This document shows positions 7,799-17,830 of a stretch of 37,350 nt of DNA, one piece after another. Positions within the stretch are counted from its first letter, which is position 1, and every line of letters begins with the position of its first letter. A model generated the notes under the pieces. The model saw only the letters and a list, made by a program, of their open reading frames with translations, ran no database searches and was not told the DNA's origin. The translations under genes were made by a program, and so were the position numbers. The stretch comes from Chromatiaceae bacterium (GTDB lineage Bacteria > Pseudomonadota > Gammaproteobacteria > Chromatiales > Chromatiaceae): the NCBI GenBank assembly GCA_007693535.1, contig REDK01000089.1:1-37350 (forward strand). The letters are read 5' to 3'.

Positions 7799-10276
7799 TC
7801 AGCCGATCTGCTGCATCAGTTCGCCCGCCTCGGCGCGCTGTTTGTCATTGCCTCCCTGTTCCACCTCCTCGAGGATGGTGCGCGCCGCATCCGGGTCCTC
7901 CAGCTCGAGATGGGCACACGCCAGATCGAGCTTGGTCGCAGCCTCATCCCAAAGGTCGAAATCATCGCGCCCCGGGGAGGACAAGATATCACTGGCGAGG
8001 TTTTCGACCATGGACTCACCAGGATCACTCACCTCGGCATCCGAGTCGGCATCTGGGTCGACCATCCGCAGGTTGCGCCAGTCCGGGAAATCGGAGGACG
8101 CCGGAACCGCCTGAAACTGCTCGTAGAGTCCCAGGTCCACGCCCGCTGGCTCGGTCAGATCGCCAATGCGCGCTGCCGGTTCGATGCAGCGCGGCTCGCG
8201 CGGGGGCGCGCTTGCCGAGGTCGCACTGATCGCTGCCAGCGCCTGGGTGATGGCCTGCCATTCGGCGGGCGCGATACCGGCCTCGCCATTCGCCTCCATC
8301 TCCGCTGCCAGGGCCGCCAGGGCATCGCGGTGCCCCATGCGGAGATAGGCATCGGCCAGCTTGAAACGCAGTTCGGCACGCTCCGGGGTCAGTGCCAGTT
8401 CTTCGCGCAACAGTGCCTCGGCATCCCGATAACGACCATACAGAATCAAGATGTCGGCCTCAGTCAGGACGTCGGCCTCCCGCGTCTCAGCCAGGGTACT
8501 GGATACACCGGACAGCATCGGTTCGGCGGTCGGCGCAGTACGCACTTCCTGCGGCGGCGAGACCGACGACGCAGCCCCCATCGACACGGCGTTCGGCACC
8601 GCGACCGGCGCTGCCGGCGCGGGCGCTTCTGCCTCGAAGCCAGCAGAGTCGCGAGCGGGCAGTGCGCTCTGGCGCACGCGGCGCCGATAGGCAAGCCAAC
8701 TCAGACCACCGAGTGCCACCACACCCAGCAGGCCAGCGACCGGCCACACTGGTATACCGGTCGGTGTTGGCGCCGGCGGTGATGCGGGTGGCGGCTGGGT
8801 CGCTGCGGGTGGAGGGCGCGCCGGGGCCGGCGCAGCCTCTGGGCCAAGGACCGCGCCCGCTCCGGCAACGACCTCCGATTCACGCGGGGTCGTCGCATCC
8901 GCTGGCACACCGCGCTCGGTCTGCAGGTGCCCCAGTTGCTCGTTACGCTCCTCCAGCAGCTGCAGGATCGTGCTGAGTTGGGCCTCGAGATCGCTGATGC
9001 GGCCATGCAAGGCAGCAGTCTCCGGTCGCGGTGGCGCAGCAGTCGTCGGGTCGGTCGGCGCCGCCCCGATGGGTGCGCCCGCGGACGCTCCATTGGTCGG
9101 GCCGTTCGTCACGGTGGTCACTGCGGGCGGCGTTGGAACCAGTTCTGGTGCCGGCTCGAGCATCGGTCCGGCCACCGGCCCAGGGGCGGGATCAAGGGCC
9201 AGATCAGCCATCGGTTCCGGCGTTGGATCGGACTGCGCCGGGAATTCGGGCGCGGCCATAGCGACCATTGCCGGCGTGTCCGCCGGGTCGGGGTTGGGCG
9301 CGGCAGTCGGCACCACCGCGGGCGCGAAATCCTCCGTGGGCAGCGGAGTGGGATTGCCAGCCATGGTCAGCCGTGCCCCATCCGCTGCCAGCGGGGCCGC
9401 CGTCACCGAGCGCCCGGCCATGGCATCGCGAAAATCACGCTCCGCGGCCCCCACGTCCAATGCGAACAGCTCCGCGGCACTGGGGATGGTGAGCACCGCC
9501 CCGACCCGCAACCGATTGATATTGCCACCCGGGAAGGCATCCTGATTGCTGCGATACATGGCCATCGCGGTCTGGGCGACAGTGGCGCCGAGCGGTGCCA
9601 TGCTGCGGGCAATCCGCGACAGTCCGGCGCCGGACGGCACCGGACCGTAACGCAGCGGAAACTCGATCTCGGCTGCCGCCAGGGGCGGCGTGGTCGGCAC
9701 CGGGGCGGCACTGGTTAGCGTGGGCGGCGGTGCGGGTATGGCTGGCACAGAACTGTCCGCCACAGCCGCCCACCGGAATTCCGGCCGCGGCGCCGGCGCC
9801 AACGCGGGTGGGAGACGCCGAGCCGCTCCGGCGACCGGCTGCGCTAGGGCCGGCATTCGCCGGGCTGCCACCGATGGCGGGTCGAGCAGGATGGTGTATT
9901 CCTTCAGCAGCCGCCCGGCCGGCCAGATCGCCTCGATCAAGAAGTTCAGAAACGGCTCGCGTACCGGCTCTCGACTGGTGATCTCTACCAGCGGCTCGCC
10001 GGCCGCTCCCACCATCGCGGTGAACTGGAGCCGGGTCAGGAAGTGCGGGCGCTCGATACCAGCACGCGCAAAGTCATCGGCACTGGCGAGGCGCACCTGC
10101 AGCGTGTCGATTGCATCGGCACGCAAATTCTCGAGGTCGATCTCGGCATAGAAGGGTTGATTGAGTGCCGACTGGGTCCGCAAGGCCCCTAGTCCCAGCG
10201 CCCACGCACTGCGAATCGACAACGCCACTCCCAGGGCTGCCGCCAGCGCCATTGCCAGGGTGGATTTGCGCAACAT
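7799..10276 (-). CDS. fimV: FimV/HubP-type polar peptidoglycan-binding protein
   Basis: This 825-residue FimV-family protein is an inner-membrane polar-organising factor, linked in pseudomonads to type IV pili and twitching. It has a signal-like hydrophobic N terminus (about 8-27), then a conserved FimV N-terminal domain with LNQPFYAEIDL. A LysM-like segment follows (about 190-260, GAGLSRIARSM...NINRLRVGAVLTIP), then a long Ala/Pro-rich linker with a coiled-coil stretch, one membrane helix (WPVAGLLGVVALGGLSWLAYR) and an acidic cytoplasmic part with TPR-like helices. It ends in the FimV C-terminal domain (LDLACAHLELEDPDAAR). The ATG at 10276 follows GAGG with good spacing; six residues of upstream frame are excluded. 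It sits between asd and truA as in Pseudomonas. Confidence 0.93.
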   Translation of the reverse strand: MLRKSTLAMALAAALGVALSIRSAWALGLGALRTQSALNQPFYAEIDLENLRADAIDTLQVRLASADDFARAGIERPHFLTRLQFTAMVGAAGEPLVEITSREPVREPFLNFLIEAIWPAGRLLKEYTILLDPPSVAARRMPALAQPVAGAARRLPPALAPAPRPEFRWAAVADSSVPAIPAPPPTLTSAAPVPTTPPLAAAEIEFPLRYGPVPSGAGLSRIARSMAPLGATVAQTAMAMYRSNQDAFPGGNINRLRVGAVLTIPSAAELFALDVGAAERDFRDAMAGRSVTAAPLAADGARLTMAGNPTPLPTEDFAPAVVPTAAPNPDPADTPAMVAMAAPEFPAQSDPTPEPMADLALDPAPGPVAGPMLEPAPELVPTPPAVTTVTNGPTNGASAGAPIGAAPTDPTTAAPPRPETAALHGRISDLEAQLSTILQLLEERNEQLGHLQTERGVPADATTPRESEVVAGAGAVLGPEAAPAPARPPPAATQPPPASPPAPTPTGIPVWPVAGLLGVVALGGLSWLAYRRRVRQSALPARDSAGFEAEAPAPAAPVAVPNAVSMGAASSVSPPQEVRTAPTAEPMLSGVSSTLAETREADVLTEADILILYGRYRDAEALLREELALTPERAELRFKLADAYLRMGHRDALAALAAEMEANGEAGIAPAEWQAITQALAAISATSASAPPREPRCIEPAARIGDLTEPAGVDLGLYEQFQAVPASSDFPDWRNLRMVDPDADSDAEVSDPGESMVENLASDILSSPGRDDFDLWDEAATKLDLACAHLELEDPDAARTILEEVEQGGNDKQRAEAGELMQQIG

Positions 10277-10607
10277 TTGCCGACCTCGCTGCAACGCTCA
10301 GCCGCCGCCGTGCTCGGCAGCGCGTTCCAGTGCGGAAACGCCGCTCATGCAGCACCGGGTCCGACGATGTCACCCGCTCGCCCCGACGCGCTAGTCGCGC
10401 GGCGGGTCGGCGGCCGGACAGGGTCTCCCCGGGGCCGTTCACGTCGGTTCCACACGGGTCTCCACGGCCGGGCGTCGTCCTGACGCCGTTAGTTTGGGTG
10501 CGTCGAACTATAGTGAAATCGGCAAAACATCACCATGGGTGAGGTCGCATCGCCGTGCGTTATCAAATACCGCTCGGATCACCGCGACCATCCCGAACGC
10601 TGGCCCC
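10277..10607. other. Intergenic between asd and fimV
   Basis: No gene is seen. A short AT-richer patch around 10500-10535 contains TATAGT on the minus strand (complement of 10507-10512), which could be a -10 element for fimV. The -35 match is poor and the leader would be over 200 nt. Confidence 0.4.
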
Positions 10608-11723
10608 TCAGCCGGTCAGCAGTAAGCGCAGCATGCGCCGCAGCGGCTCGGCAGCCCCCCACAGGAGTTGGTCACCCACGGTAAAGGCCGACAGATAGGT
10701 TGGGCCTAGATTGAGCTTGCGCAGGCGCCCGACGGGGATCGTCAAGGTGCCAGTGGCCGCGGCCGGGGACAGTTCGGCGATGGTGCGCTCGCGTTGGTTC
10801 GGCACCACCCGCACCCAGTCGTTGCCGGTAGCCAGGAGGTCGACGATCTCATCCAGCGGTAAGTCCTGGCGCAGCTTGATGGTCAGGCCCTGACTGTGGC
10901 AGCGCATGGCACCGACCCGTACGCAGAGGCCGTCGACCGGGATCGGGCGGTCCTCGCGACCGAGAATCTTGTTGGTCTCGACGCCGCCCTTCCATTCCTC
11001 TTTGGATTGGCCGTTATCGAACTCTCTATCGATCCACGGGATCAGGCTGCCGGCCAGGGGCACGGTGAAGAGGTCCTGGGGGAAGTCCTCGCCGCGCATG
11101 GCGGCGGTGACGGCGCGATCGATGTCCAGGATGGAGCTGTTCGGATCGGCCAGCAGCGCGCCGACGCTGTCATGTAGGGCCCCCATCTGCAGCAACAGCT
11201 CGCGCATGTTGCGCGCGCCAGCGCCGGAAGCCGCCTGATAGGTCATCGCGCTGATCCATTCCACCAGGTCGCGCCGCAGCAGTTCACCGATGGCCATCAG
11301 CATCAGGCTCACGGTGCAGTTGCCGCCGATGAAATCCCGCTTGCCGGCGGCCCGGGCGCGTTCGATCACATCGAGATTCACCGGGTCCAGCACGATGGTG
11401 CTGTCCGGCTGCATGCGCAGCGTGGAGGCGGCATCGATCCAGTAGCCGCGCCAGCCACGCGCGCGCAGTGGGCCGAAGACCGCGCTGGTGTAATCACCAC
11501 CCTGGCAGGTGACGATGGCATCCATGGCGGCGAGGGCCTCGAGGTCATGGGCGTCGCGCAGCGGTTGCGACCCCTGCCCGACATCCGGACCAGCCCCACC
11601 CTGTTGCGAAGTGGTGAAGAAGACCGGCTCAGCAATGCTGGCGAAGTCGTCCTCCGCCTGCATCCGGTCCATCAGCACCGAGCCCACCATCCCGCGCCAG
11701 CCGACGAAACCGATTCGATTCAT
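10608..11723 (-). CDS. asd: Aspartate-semialdehyde dehydrogenase
   Basis: This 371-residue enzyme reduces aspartyl phosphate to aspartate semialdehyde, for lysine, diaminopimelate, threonine and methionine synthesis. [12 protein letters not shown] binds NADP, and the nucleophile is Cys136 in GGNCTVSL. The QAASGAGA and RCHSQGLTI segments (substrate Arg and catalytic His) identify the gram-negative Asd type. Two in-frame ATGs lie 6 nt apart. The AGG of ACAGGT is 7 nt from the second (11723) but only 1 nt from the first (11729), so 11723 is chosen. It follows leuB by 71 nt. Confidence 0.96.
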   Translation of the reverse strand: MNRIGFVGWRGMVGSVLMDRMQAEDDFASIAEPVFFTTSQQGGAGPDVGQGSQPLRDAHDLEALAAMDAIVTCQGGDYTSAVFGPLRARGWRGYWIDAASTLRMQPDSTIVLDPVNLDVIERARAAGKRDFIGGNCTVSLMLMAIGELLRRDLVEWISAMTYQAASGAGARNMRELLLQMGALHDSVGALLADPNSSILDIDRAVTAAMRGEDFPQDLFTVPLAGSLIPWIDREFDNGQSKEEWKGGVETNKILGREDRPIPVDGLCVRVGAMRCHSQGLTIKLRQDLPLDEIVDLLATGNDWVRVVPNQRERTIAELSPAAATGTLTIPVGRLRKLNLGPTYLSAFTVGDQLLWGAAEPLRRMLRLLLTG

Positions 11724-11794
11724 GGTCATACCTGTTGCTGGTCAAGGTTAATGTCGAACTGTCGGGTGCGGCGCCAATCCGGATTGACCGTCGC

Positions 11795-12883
11795 TCAAGC
11801 GGCCTCCGTGCGCAGCGCCGCCAGGATTGCATCGCCCATTGCCGCGGTGCCGACCTGCTCGGTGCCGGCCGCGGCGATGTCCGCGGTCCGCAGGCCCTGA
11901 TCGAGCACCGCGCCGACCGCCGCCTCGATGCGCGTGGCCAACTCGGGGGCGCCGAGGGAATAGCGCAACATCATCGCAACCGAGAGGATCGTGGCCAGCG
12001 GATTGGCGACCCCGCGCCCGGCGATGTCCGGAGCCGAGCCATGGATGGGCTCGTACATGCCGCGCGCGCTGGCATCGAGCGAGGCCGAGGGCAGCATACC
12101 GATGGAGCCGGTCAGCATTGCCGCACAATCCGACAGGATATCGCCGAACATGTTGGTGGTGACCATCACATCGAACTGCTTCGGCGCACGCACCAACTGC
12201 ATCGCGGCATTGTCGACGTACAGATGAGTCAGCGTCACCTCGGGATAGTCGCGACCGACCCGCGTCGCCACTTCGCGCCAGAGTTCGGTGCATTCGAGCA
12301 CATTGGCCTTGTCCACCGAGCACAGGCGCCGCCCGCGGCGCATGGCGATGTCGAACGCGACCCGGCAGATGCGCTCGATCTCGCTCTCGGTATAGACCAG
12401 GGTATTGATACCACGGCGCTCGCCGGAGGCCAGGGTCTCGACGCCGCGCGGTTGACCGAAATAGATGCCGCCGGTGAGTTCGCGCACGATCATCAGATCG
12501 AGTCCAGCGACCACCTCGGCGCGCAGGGTCGAGGCCGCCGCCAGTTGCGGGTACAGGATCGCCGGGCGCAGATTGGCGAACAGCCCCAGTGCTGCGCGCA
12601 GCCCCAACAAGCCCTTCTCCGGACGCACCGCGATCGGTAATGGCTCCCACTTCGGCCCGCCGACCGCCCCGAGCAGCACCGCGTCGGCGGCCCGGGCCAG
12701 GTCCAGTGTGGCTGCTGGCAGCGGGTGGCTGCTGGCGTCATAGGCGGCACCGCCAACCAAGGCGGTTTCCAATTCCAGCGCCAGCCCGAAATCATCGCGC
12801 AGGCAGGTCAGGACCTTCACCGCCTCGGCGACGATCTCCGGGCCAATGCCATCACCAGGCAGGATCAGGATCTTTTTGCTCAT
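11795..12883 (-). CDS. leuB: 3-isopropylmalate dehydrogenase
   Basis: This 362-residue NAD-dependent oxidative decarboxylase performs the third step of leucine synthesis. [10 protein letters not shown] starts the protein, and [26 protein letters not shown] and the metal-binding NMFGDILSD are all in place. GSAPDIAG near residue 284 binds the nucleotide. The start ATG at 12883 is well supported by the family start. It is separated from leuD by 210 nt containing two GC-rich hairpins, so it may be partly uncoupled from leuCD. Confidence 0.97.
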   Translation of the reverse strand: MSKKILILPGDGIGPEIVAEAVKVLTCLRDDFGLALELETALVGGAAYDASSHPLPAATLDLARAADAVLLGAVGGPKWEPLPIAVRPEKGLLGLRAALGLFANLRPAILYPQLAAASTLRAEVVAGLDLMIVRELTGGIYFGQPRGVETLASGERRGINTLVYTESEIERICRVAFDIAMRRGRRLCSVDKANVLECTELWREVATRVGRDYPEVTLTHLYVDNAAMQLVRAPKQFDVMVTTNMFGDILSDCAAMLTGSIGMLPSASLDASARGMYEPIHGSAPDIAGRGVANPLATILSVAMMLRYSLGAPELATRIEAAVGAVLDQGLRTADIAAAGTEQVGTAAMGDAILAALRTEAA

Positions 12884-12964
12884 TATTGTGCTAACGCTTT
12901 TCTGCTAACGCTCTGGATTTTGGGCCTCGATCGTCACCCCAGCCACAGTGGCCGCCGACTGCGT

Positions 12965-13017
12965 CGTCAGGCCACCCGGGCCTGACGGCATCAGGTCATC
13001 AGGGCTGCAAGCCCTGA
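12965..13017. repeat. Two GC-rich hairpins between leuD and leuB
   Basis: CGTCAGGCC (12965-12973) pairs perfectly with GGCCTGACG (12979-12987) around a 5-nt loop. TCAGGGC (12999-13005) pairs perfectly with GCCCTGA (13011-13017), also around 5 nt. The two share the motif TCAGGSC and lie 11 nt apart. They resemble REP-like or RNA-stability hairpins. There is no T-run, so they are not classic terminators. Confidence 0.5.
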
Positions 13018-13093
13018 CGACCCACGGTGCTCGAGCCGCTGGCCGCGAACACGATCAAAGCCGGATTTTGCTGACGCGTTGGCGCGGACAGTC

Positions 13094-13738
13094 TCAGCAG
13101 TCGGCAAACAACCAGGGCACCGCGGCGCGGCGACGGGCCTCGTAGGCGCTGATCACGGCCTCTTGCTGCAGGGTCAGGGCGATGTCGTCGAGCCCCTTCA
13201 GCAGGCAATGGTGATGGAAGGGATCGAGCGGGAACGGGATCGGTTCGGCCCCGTGCGGATGCAGCTGCTGGGCAACCAGATCGACGCTCATCTCCAAGGC
13301 CCGCGGACCGATCGCCAAAGTGAACAGGCGATCCACCACCGCAGCCTCCAGCACCACCGGCAACAGCCCGTTCTTGATCGCATTCTGGAAGAAGATATCG
13401 GCAAAACTCGGAGCGATCAGCACCCGGAAACCCTGATCAGCCAATGCCCAGGGGGCATGCTCGCGCGATGAGCCGCAGCCGAAGTTGTCGCGCGCGAGCA
13501 GGATGTTGGCGCCAGCGTAGCGGGGATCATTGAGCACGAAGTCGGGATTCAATGGCCGCTGCGAGCAATCCATGCCGGGCTCTCCCTGATCGAGATAGCG
13601 CCATTCGTCGAACAAGTAGGGGCCGAATCCGGTGCGCTCGATCGATTTCAGGAACTGCTTGGGAATGATCGCATCGGTATCGACGTTGGCACGGTCGAGC
13701 GGCAGCACGCAGCCGGTGAAATTCTCAAAGGGCTGCAT
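13094..13738 (-). CDS. leuD: 3-isopropylmalate dehydratase small subunit
   Basis: This 214-residue swivel-domain subunit acts with LeuC in isomerising isopropylmalate. [32 protein letters not shown] and [19 protein letters not shown] are diagnostic. It begins 1 nt after leuC stops, so the two subunits are co-translated. The length is a little above the E. coli protein (201). Confidence 0.97.
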   Translation of the reverse strand: MQPFENFTGCVLPLDRANVDTDAIIPKQFLKSIERTGFGPYLFDEWRYLDQGEPGMDCSQRPLNPDFVLNDPRYAGANILLARDNFGCGSSREHAPWALADQGFRVLIAPSFADIFFQNAIKNGLLPVVLEAAVVDRLFTLAIGPRALEMSVDLVAQQLHPHGAEPIPFPLDPFHHHCLLKGLDDIALTLQQEAVISAYEARRRAAVPWLFADC

Positions 13739-13739
13739 C

Positions 13740-15221
13740 TCAGACCTCGCGCACGTCGACGAAGCGACCGTGAATGGCGGCAGCGGCGGCCATGGCCGGG
13801 CTCACCAGATGGGTACGGCCGCCCTGCCCCTGGCGGCCCTCGAAATTGCGGTTGCTGGTCGCGGCACAGCGCTCGCCCGGGGCGAGGCGATCGGCATTCA
13901 TGGCCAGACACATCGAGCAACCCGGCTCGCGCCATTCGAAACCGGCGGCGGTGAAGATGCGATCGAGCCCCTCGGCCTCGGCCTGCGCCTTCACCAGGCC
14001 GGACCCCGGCACCACCATCGCGAGTTTCACCGACGCGGCCACCTGGTGCCCACGGGCGACCTCGGCAGCGGCGCGCAGGTCCTCGATGCGGCCATTGGTG
14101 CAGGAGCCGATAAAGACCTTGTCCACCGCGATCCCAGCGATCGGCGTGCCCGGCCGCAGATCCATGTAGGCAAGGGCGTGGCGGTAGCTGGCCGCGCGCA
14201 CCGGATCGGGCTCGGCCGCCGGGTCCGGCACCTGCCCGCCCACCGGAACCACCATCTCCGGGGAGGTGCCCCAGGTCACCTGCGGCTCGATCAGCGCCGC
14301 CTCGATGCGCACCACCCGGTCGTAGCGGGCGCCGGGGTCGCTGTTGAGGCTCAGCCAATGGTCGGCGGCGCGCTCGAATGCCTCCCCCGGCGGGGCCAGC
14401 GGCCGACCACGCACATATTCGATCGTAGTCTCGTCGATACCGATCAGCCCGGCGCGGGCCCCGGCCTCGATCGCCATGTTGCAGACCGTCATCCGCCCTT
14501 CCATCGACAGCCCGCGGATCGCCTCGCCAGCGAACTCGAGCACATGGCCGGTGCCGCCAGCGGTGCCGATCGCGCCGATCACTGCCAGCACGATGTCCTT
14601 GGCGGTCACGCCCCGCCCGAGCTGGCCATCGATGCTGACCAGCATGCTACGGGATTTGCGCTGCAGCAGGCACTGCGTGGCCAGCACATGCTCGACCTCC
14701 GAGGTACCGACCCCGAACGCGAGCGCCCCGAAGGCGCCATGGGTGGAGGTATGGCTATCGCCGCAGACCAGGGTCATCCCGGGCAGGGTGAAGCCCTGTT
14801 CGGGGCCGATGACATGCACGATGCCCTGGCGACGGTCGCCCATCGGGAACAGCGGGATGCCGAACTCGCGGCAATTCGCCTCCAGGGTTTCCACCTGCAG
14901 GCGCGAGACCGGATCGACGATCCCCAGGTGCAGATCGGCGGTGGGCACGTTATGGTCGGGCACGGCCAGGTTGGCCCGCGGCCGGCGTGGCCGCCGTCCG
15001 GCCAGCCGCAACCCCGCGAAGGCCTGCGGCGAAGTCACCTCGTGCACCAGTTGCCGGTCGATGTAGAGCAGGGTGGTGCCATGCTCGTCCACCCGCACGA
15101 CATGGGCATCCCAGAGCTTCTCGTAGAGGGTCCGCGGCGCACCGGGGACGGGGACGGCAGCAGAAGACTGGGCGGCAGCGGACGCGGCGCTGGGCTGACC
15201 GGGGGACTGGGCAGATGCCAT
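13740..15221 (-). CDS. leuC: 3-isopropylmalate dehydratase large subunit
   Basis: This 493-residue aconitase-family [4Fe-4S] enzyme carries out the second step of leucine synthesis. Cluster cysteines are in GSCTNGR and [27 protein letters not shown] is the aconitase signature. Family similarity begins at [13 protein letters not shown]. The first roughly 29 residues are a Ser/Ala/Pro-rich extension not seen in E. coli. The ATG at 15221 follows AGGAA by 9 nt; an upstream in-frame ATG/GTG at 15251 lies inside the proposed -10 region and is not used. It heads the leuCD operon from the promoter at 15254-15282. Confidence 0.96.
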   Translation of the reverse strand: MASAQSPGQPSAASAAAQSSAAVPVPGAPRTLYEKLWDAHVVRVDEHGTTLLYIDRQLVHEVTSPQAFAGLRLAGRRPRRPRANLAVPDHNVPTADLHLGIVDPVSRLQVETLEANCREFGIPLFPMGDRRQGIVHVIGPEQGFTLPGMTLVCGDSHTSTHGAFGALAFGVGTSEVEHVLATQCLLQRKSRSMLVSIDGQLGRGVTAKDIVLAVIGAIGTAGGTGHVLEFAGEAIRGLSMEGRMTVCNMAIEAGARAGLIGIDETTIEYVRGRPLAPPGEAFERAADHWLSLNSDPGARYDRVVRIEAALIEPQVTWGTSPEMVVPVGGQVPDPAAEPDPVRAASYRHALAYMDLRPGTPIAGIAVDKVFIGSCTNGRIEDLRAAAEVARGHQVAASVKLAMVVPGSGLVKAQAEAEGLDRIFTAAGFEWREPGCSMCLAMNADRLAPGERCAATSNRNFEGRQGQGGRTHLVSPAMAAAAAIHGRFVDVREV

Positions 15222-15253
15222 CGGGCGGGGTTCCTGGCAGGTCGAAACCACTC

Positions 15254-15282
15254 AGCATACCGGCCGCTGACCGATTGCTCAA
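15254..15282 (-). promoter_or_regulatory. Sigma70-type promoter of leuCD
   Basis: On the minus strand TTGAGC (complement of 15277-15282) and TATGCT (complement of 15254-15259) are spaced by 17 bp. Transcription would start near 15247, about 26 nt before the leuC ATG at 15221. With so short a leader, no leu attenuator fits. Confidence 0.6.
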
Positions 15283-15403
15283 TGCAGCGATAAAGTGCTT
15301 ATGATGACGCTAGCCCTTGCGTCCGCGTCCCGTTTTCCGGTCCGTTGCGTGCACGCCGACGAGCACCGGGGACCACCGCAGCCAATCGAAGTACCGCCGA
15401 CCG

Positions 15404-15913
15404 ATGTCCGCTCCCCTCCCCGCTGGTCCGGCCGGGCCAATCCTGCCAAATCCCGAGGCGCTGGGACTGGAAGCGGTGCTGGTCAATGCCGTGCTCTGGC
15501 TCAAGCTGGCCGTGGAGGCGGCCGGTGCGCTGATTATCGCCGTCGGCGTGATCCTCGCGCTCGCCCGGCTGCTGCGCACCCTGTTCGCAACCGCCGGCCC
15601 CAGCTACCTGCAGGTCCGCCTGACCCTGGCGCGCCATCTGGCGCTGGCGCTGGAGTTCCAGCTCGGGGCCGACATCCTTGCCACCGCGGTGTCGCCGACC
15701 TGGGATCACATCGGCCATCTCGGCGCGATCGCAGTGATCCGCACCGGGCTCAACTGGTTTCTGCTATGGGAAATGCGCGAAGAGCAACGCGAGATCGCCG
15801 CGGCCGCACCTGCCAAACCGGCCACCGAGCGTGCAACCAGTCCGGCACCGGAACCGGGACCGGGACCCAAGACCCACGGCCCCCCACCCCAACCGGCGCG
15901 CCCTGACCCCTGA
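15404..15913 (+). CDS. DUF1622 family membrane protein
   Basis: This 169-residue inner-membrane protein has three hydrophobic segments: about 20-50 (LWLKLAVEAAGALIIAVGVI), 75-95, and 105-125 ending in RTGLNWFLLWEMREEQRE. The order of RLTLARHLALALEF, ADILATAVSPTW and AIAVIRTGLN matches DUF1622, whose function is unknown. The C-terminal 35 residues are Pro/Ala/Gly-rich (APEPGPGP). The ATG at 15404 starts just before the conserved part; the frame is open upstream to 15317 but that section is Arg-rich and unlikely to be translated. It is divergent from leuC. Confidence 0.8.
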   Translation: MSAPLPAGPAGPILPNPEALGLEAVLVNAVLWLKLAVEAAGALIIAVGVILALARLLRTLFATAGPSYLQVRLTLARHLALALEFQLGADILATAVSPTWDHIGHLGAIAVIRTGLNWFLLWEMREEQREIAAAAPAKPATERATSPAPEPGPGPKTHGPPPQPARPDP

Positions 15914-15964
15914 CTTCTGATCCCTGACCGATCCCGATCACCGCCCCACGGCAGCCAGCGCCCC

Positions 15965-16396
15965 ATGACCCGCATCGATTTCTATGTGCTCAAACCAGGC
16001 GCCCGCGGCGACCGGCTCGATCTGACCTGCCGGCTGGTGCAGCGCATCCACGACCAGCAGCAGTTACGCATCCTGTTGCACTGCCCGGAACCGCGCCTGG
16101 CCCGCGATCTCGACCGTCGGCTGTGGACCTTCCGCGACGACAGCTTCCTGCCCCACGGCCTGGTCGGCGAGACCGACCCGACCCTGACCCCGATCCTGAT
16201 CAGCAGCGACGGCGAACCCGCCAACGAGCAGCAGGTGCTGATCAACCTTGGCCTCGAGGTGCCGACCTTCTTCGCCCGTTTCGCGCGTCTGTGCGAGCCG
16301 CTCGATCAGGATCCAACCGTGCTCGCCGCCGGTCGCCGGCGCTATGCCTGCTATCGCGAGCAAGGCCTGCCACTGGCATCTCACCAGGTCGGATGA
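15965..16396 (+). CDS. holC: DNA polymerase III chi subunit
   Basis: This 143-residue clamp-loader accessory subunit, in complex with psi, links the holoenzyme to SSB. RIDFYVLKPG, LTCRLVQRIH, LWTFRDDSFLPHGL and PILISSDG match HolC in order. It follows the DUF1622 gene by 51 nt and converges on the membrane-fusion protein gene. In many relatives holC sits between pepA and valS; neither is here. Confidence 0.92.
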   Translation: MTRIDFYVLKPGARGDRLDLTCRLVQRIHDQQQLRILLHCPEPRLARDLDRRLWTFRDDSFLPHGLVGETDPTLTPILISSDGEPANEQQVLINLGLEVPTFFARFARLCEPLDQDPTVLAAGRRRYACYREQGLPLASHQVG

Positions 16397-16448
16397 GGCG
16401 CGACCGGAGGCATCGAATGCAAGGTGGCCGGGGCAGCGGCGGGCGCGC

Positions 16449-17546
16449 TTAGGGGTTGCCGGGCGCGGCCTCGCGCCCAGCCAGTCCGGTCGCCGTCACC
16501 TCCACCGTGCGGCCCTCGGCCAGCCCGAGGAAGCCGCGAGTGATCACCTGCTCGCCCGGCTCCAAACCAGCGAGAACCTCCACGCTGTCGGCGATGCGCA
16601 GACCGGTCTCAACCGGTCGGCGGGCGGACCGCCCATCGGCATCGACGACCCAGACGAAGGCGCCGGCGCGCTCCTGCTGCACGGCGCGAAACGGCACCAG
16701 CAGCCGCGGCAGCGCGGCAGTGGCCAGCTCCACCCGAGCGAATTGACCAGCGCGGGCGCCGTCGGGGATCGCATCGAAGCGGACCTCGACGCGGGCCTGG
16801 CGGGTGCTCGCCGAGAGGGTCGGATGGATGCGCAAGATGCGACCGTCGAACCAGGTTCCGCCCAAGGCATCGAGGCGGATGCGCACCGCATCACCAACCG
16901 CGAGCTGCGGCAACACCAGCTCCGAGACGGCAACCTCGGCCACCAGCGAGGCCGGATCGGCCAGGGTCAGCAAATGGGTGTTCTTGGTCGCGAAGTCGCC
17001 CGGCTCCACCAGGCGCTCGGTGATGACCCCGGCGAATGGGGCACGGATCAGGGTGAAGTCCAGGCGCGTCTCCAGCAGCCGCAGATCGGCCTCGGCGATG
17101 GCCAGCTCAGTGCGCGCTCGCGCCACCTCGTCGTCGGCGGCAGCGCGGCGCCGGGCCAGGCTCTCCAGACGCTCGAGGTTGAGCCGCTCCTGGGCGGCAG
17201 TCGCACGCGCCTTGTCCAGCTCGGCGCGCAGCAGGTCGTCATCGAGCTGTACCAGGGTCTGCCCGGCGCGCACCTGATCGCCCTCGTAGAGATCCAGGTC
17301 GGTGATACGCCCCTCCTCCTGACTGAAGAGGCGCACCAAGCGGCGTAAGCGCAGGCTGCCCGGCCGCTCCTGCCGGGCCACCACCGGGGCGCGCTCAACA
17401 CTGATCGCGGTCACCAGATGCGGGCCAGACGAGGGGCGGGCGGGCGCCGGGCCAGGCTGATCGTCGGCACAGGCGCTCAGTAACAGGGCACCGAACAGAC
17501 CAGCGAATAGCCGACGGCGGCGGACGGACAACGACGTCCTGGACAT
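16449..17546 (-). CDS. RND-type efflux periplasmic adaptor lipoprotein
   Basis: This 365-residue membrane-fusion protein would bridge an inner-membrane RND pump and an outer-membrane channel. A signal peptide ends in the lipobox LLSAC (Cys26). Then come a split barrel-lipoyl region (EGRITDLDLYEGDQVRAGQTL), a helical hairpin (about 100-150), the second lipoyl half (FTLIRAPFAGVITERLVEPGDF) and a membrane-proximal domain. The ATG at 17546 follows AGGA by 8 nt; an ATG three codons earlier touches the AGG directly. No RND pump gene adjoins it: downstream is convergent holC and upstream a divergent region. It therefore looks orphaned here; substrate unknown. Confidence 0.9.
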   Translation of the reverse strand: MSRTSLSVRRRRLFAGLFGALLLSACADDQPGPAPARPSSGPHLVTAISVERAPVVARQERPGSLRLRRLVRLFSQEEGRITDLDLYEGDQVRAGQTLVQLDDDLLRAELDKARATAAQERLNLERLESLARRRAAADDEVARARTELAIAEADLRLLETRLDFTLIRAPFAGVITERLVEPGDFATKNTHLLTLADPASLVAEVAVSELVLPQLAVGDAVRIRLDALGGTWFDGRILRIHPTLSASTRQARVEVRFDAIPDGARAGQFARVELATAALPRLLVPFRAVQQERAGAFVWVVDADGRSARRPVETGLRIADSVEVLAGLEPGEQVITRGFLGLAEGRTVEVTATGLAGREAAPGNP

Positions 17547-17780
17547 GGATGGCATCCTGGGCTGGCCGGCCGGCAACTCCGCTGCCATCAGCAACGGGGC
17601 CGGCGCCGGCGTGGCGGTCCGGTTAGGGGCGCTTAGCGGGGCCGCAGACGCGGCCAGATTGCCGCCGCGGTAGCAGCCTGAGGCCGGGATGGCTGCCCCA
17701 GCCGCCCCGGCTCGGTTGGCAGGTCAGCGCCGGCAACCCCGCGGTGAGGTTGTGCCCTCGGTGGGACCGCAGCCCGCGGC

Positions 17781-17830
17781 GCCGGTTCAGGCCTTTTCAG
17801 GCCTTTTCAGGCCGGTTCAGACCAGTTCAG
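17781..17830. repeat. Five tandem 10-bp repeats
   Basis: Units at 17781, 17791, 17801, 17811 and 17821 read GCCGGTTCAG, GCCTTTTCAG twice, GCCGGTTCAG and ACCAGTTCAG. All end in TTCAG and have a helical-turn-like period. The array overlaps the last codon of the S24-like gene and extends beyond its 3' end. Confidence 0.8.

Noticed and set aside
13632-15293. A 553-codon open frame on the + strand opposite leuC and leuD
   Set aside because: It is the antisense shadow of leuCD, produced by high GC. It has no recognisable domain, while the opposite strand encodes complete LeuC and LeuD.
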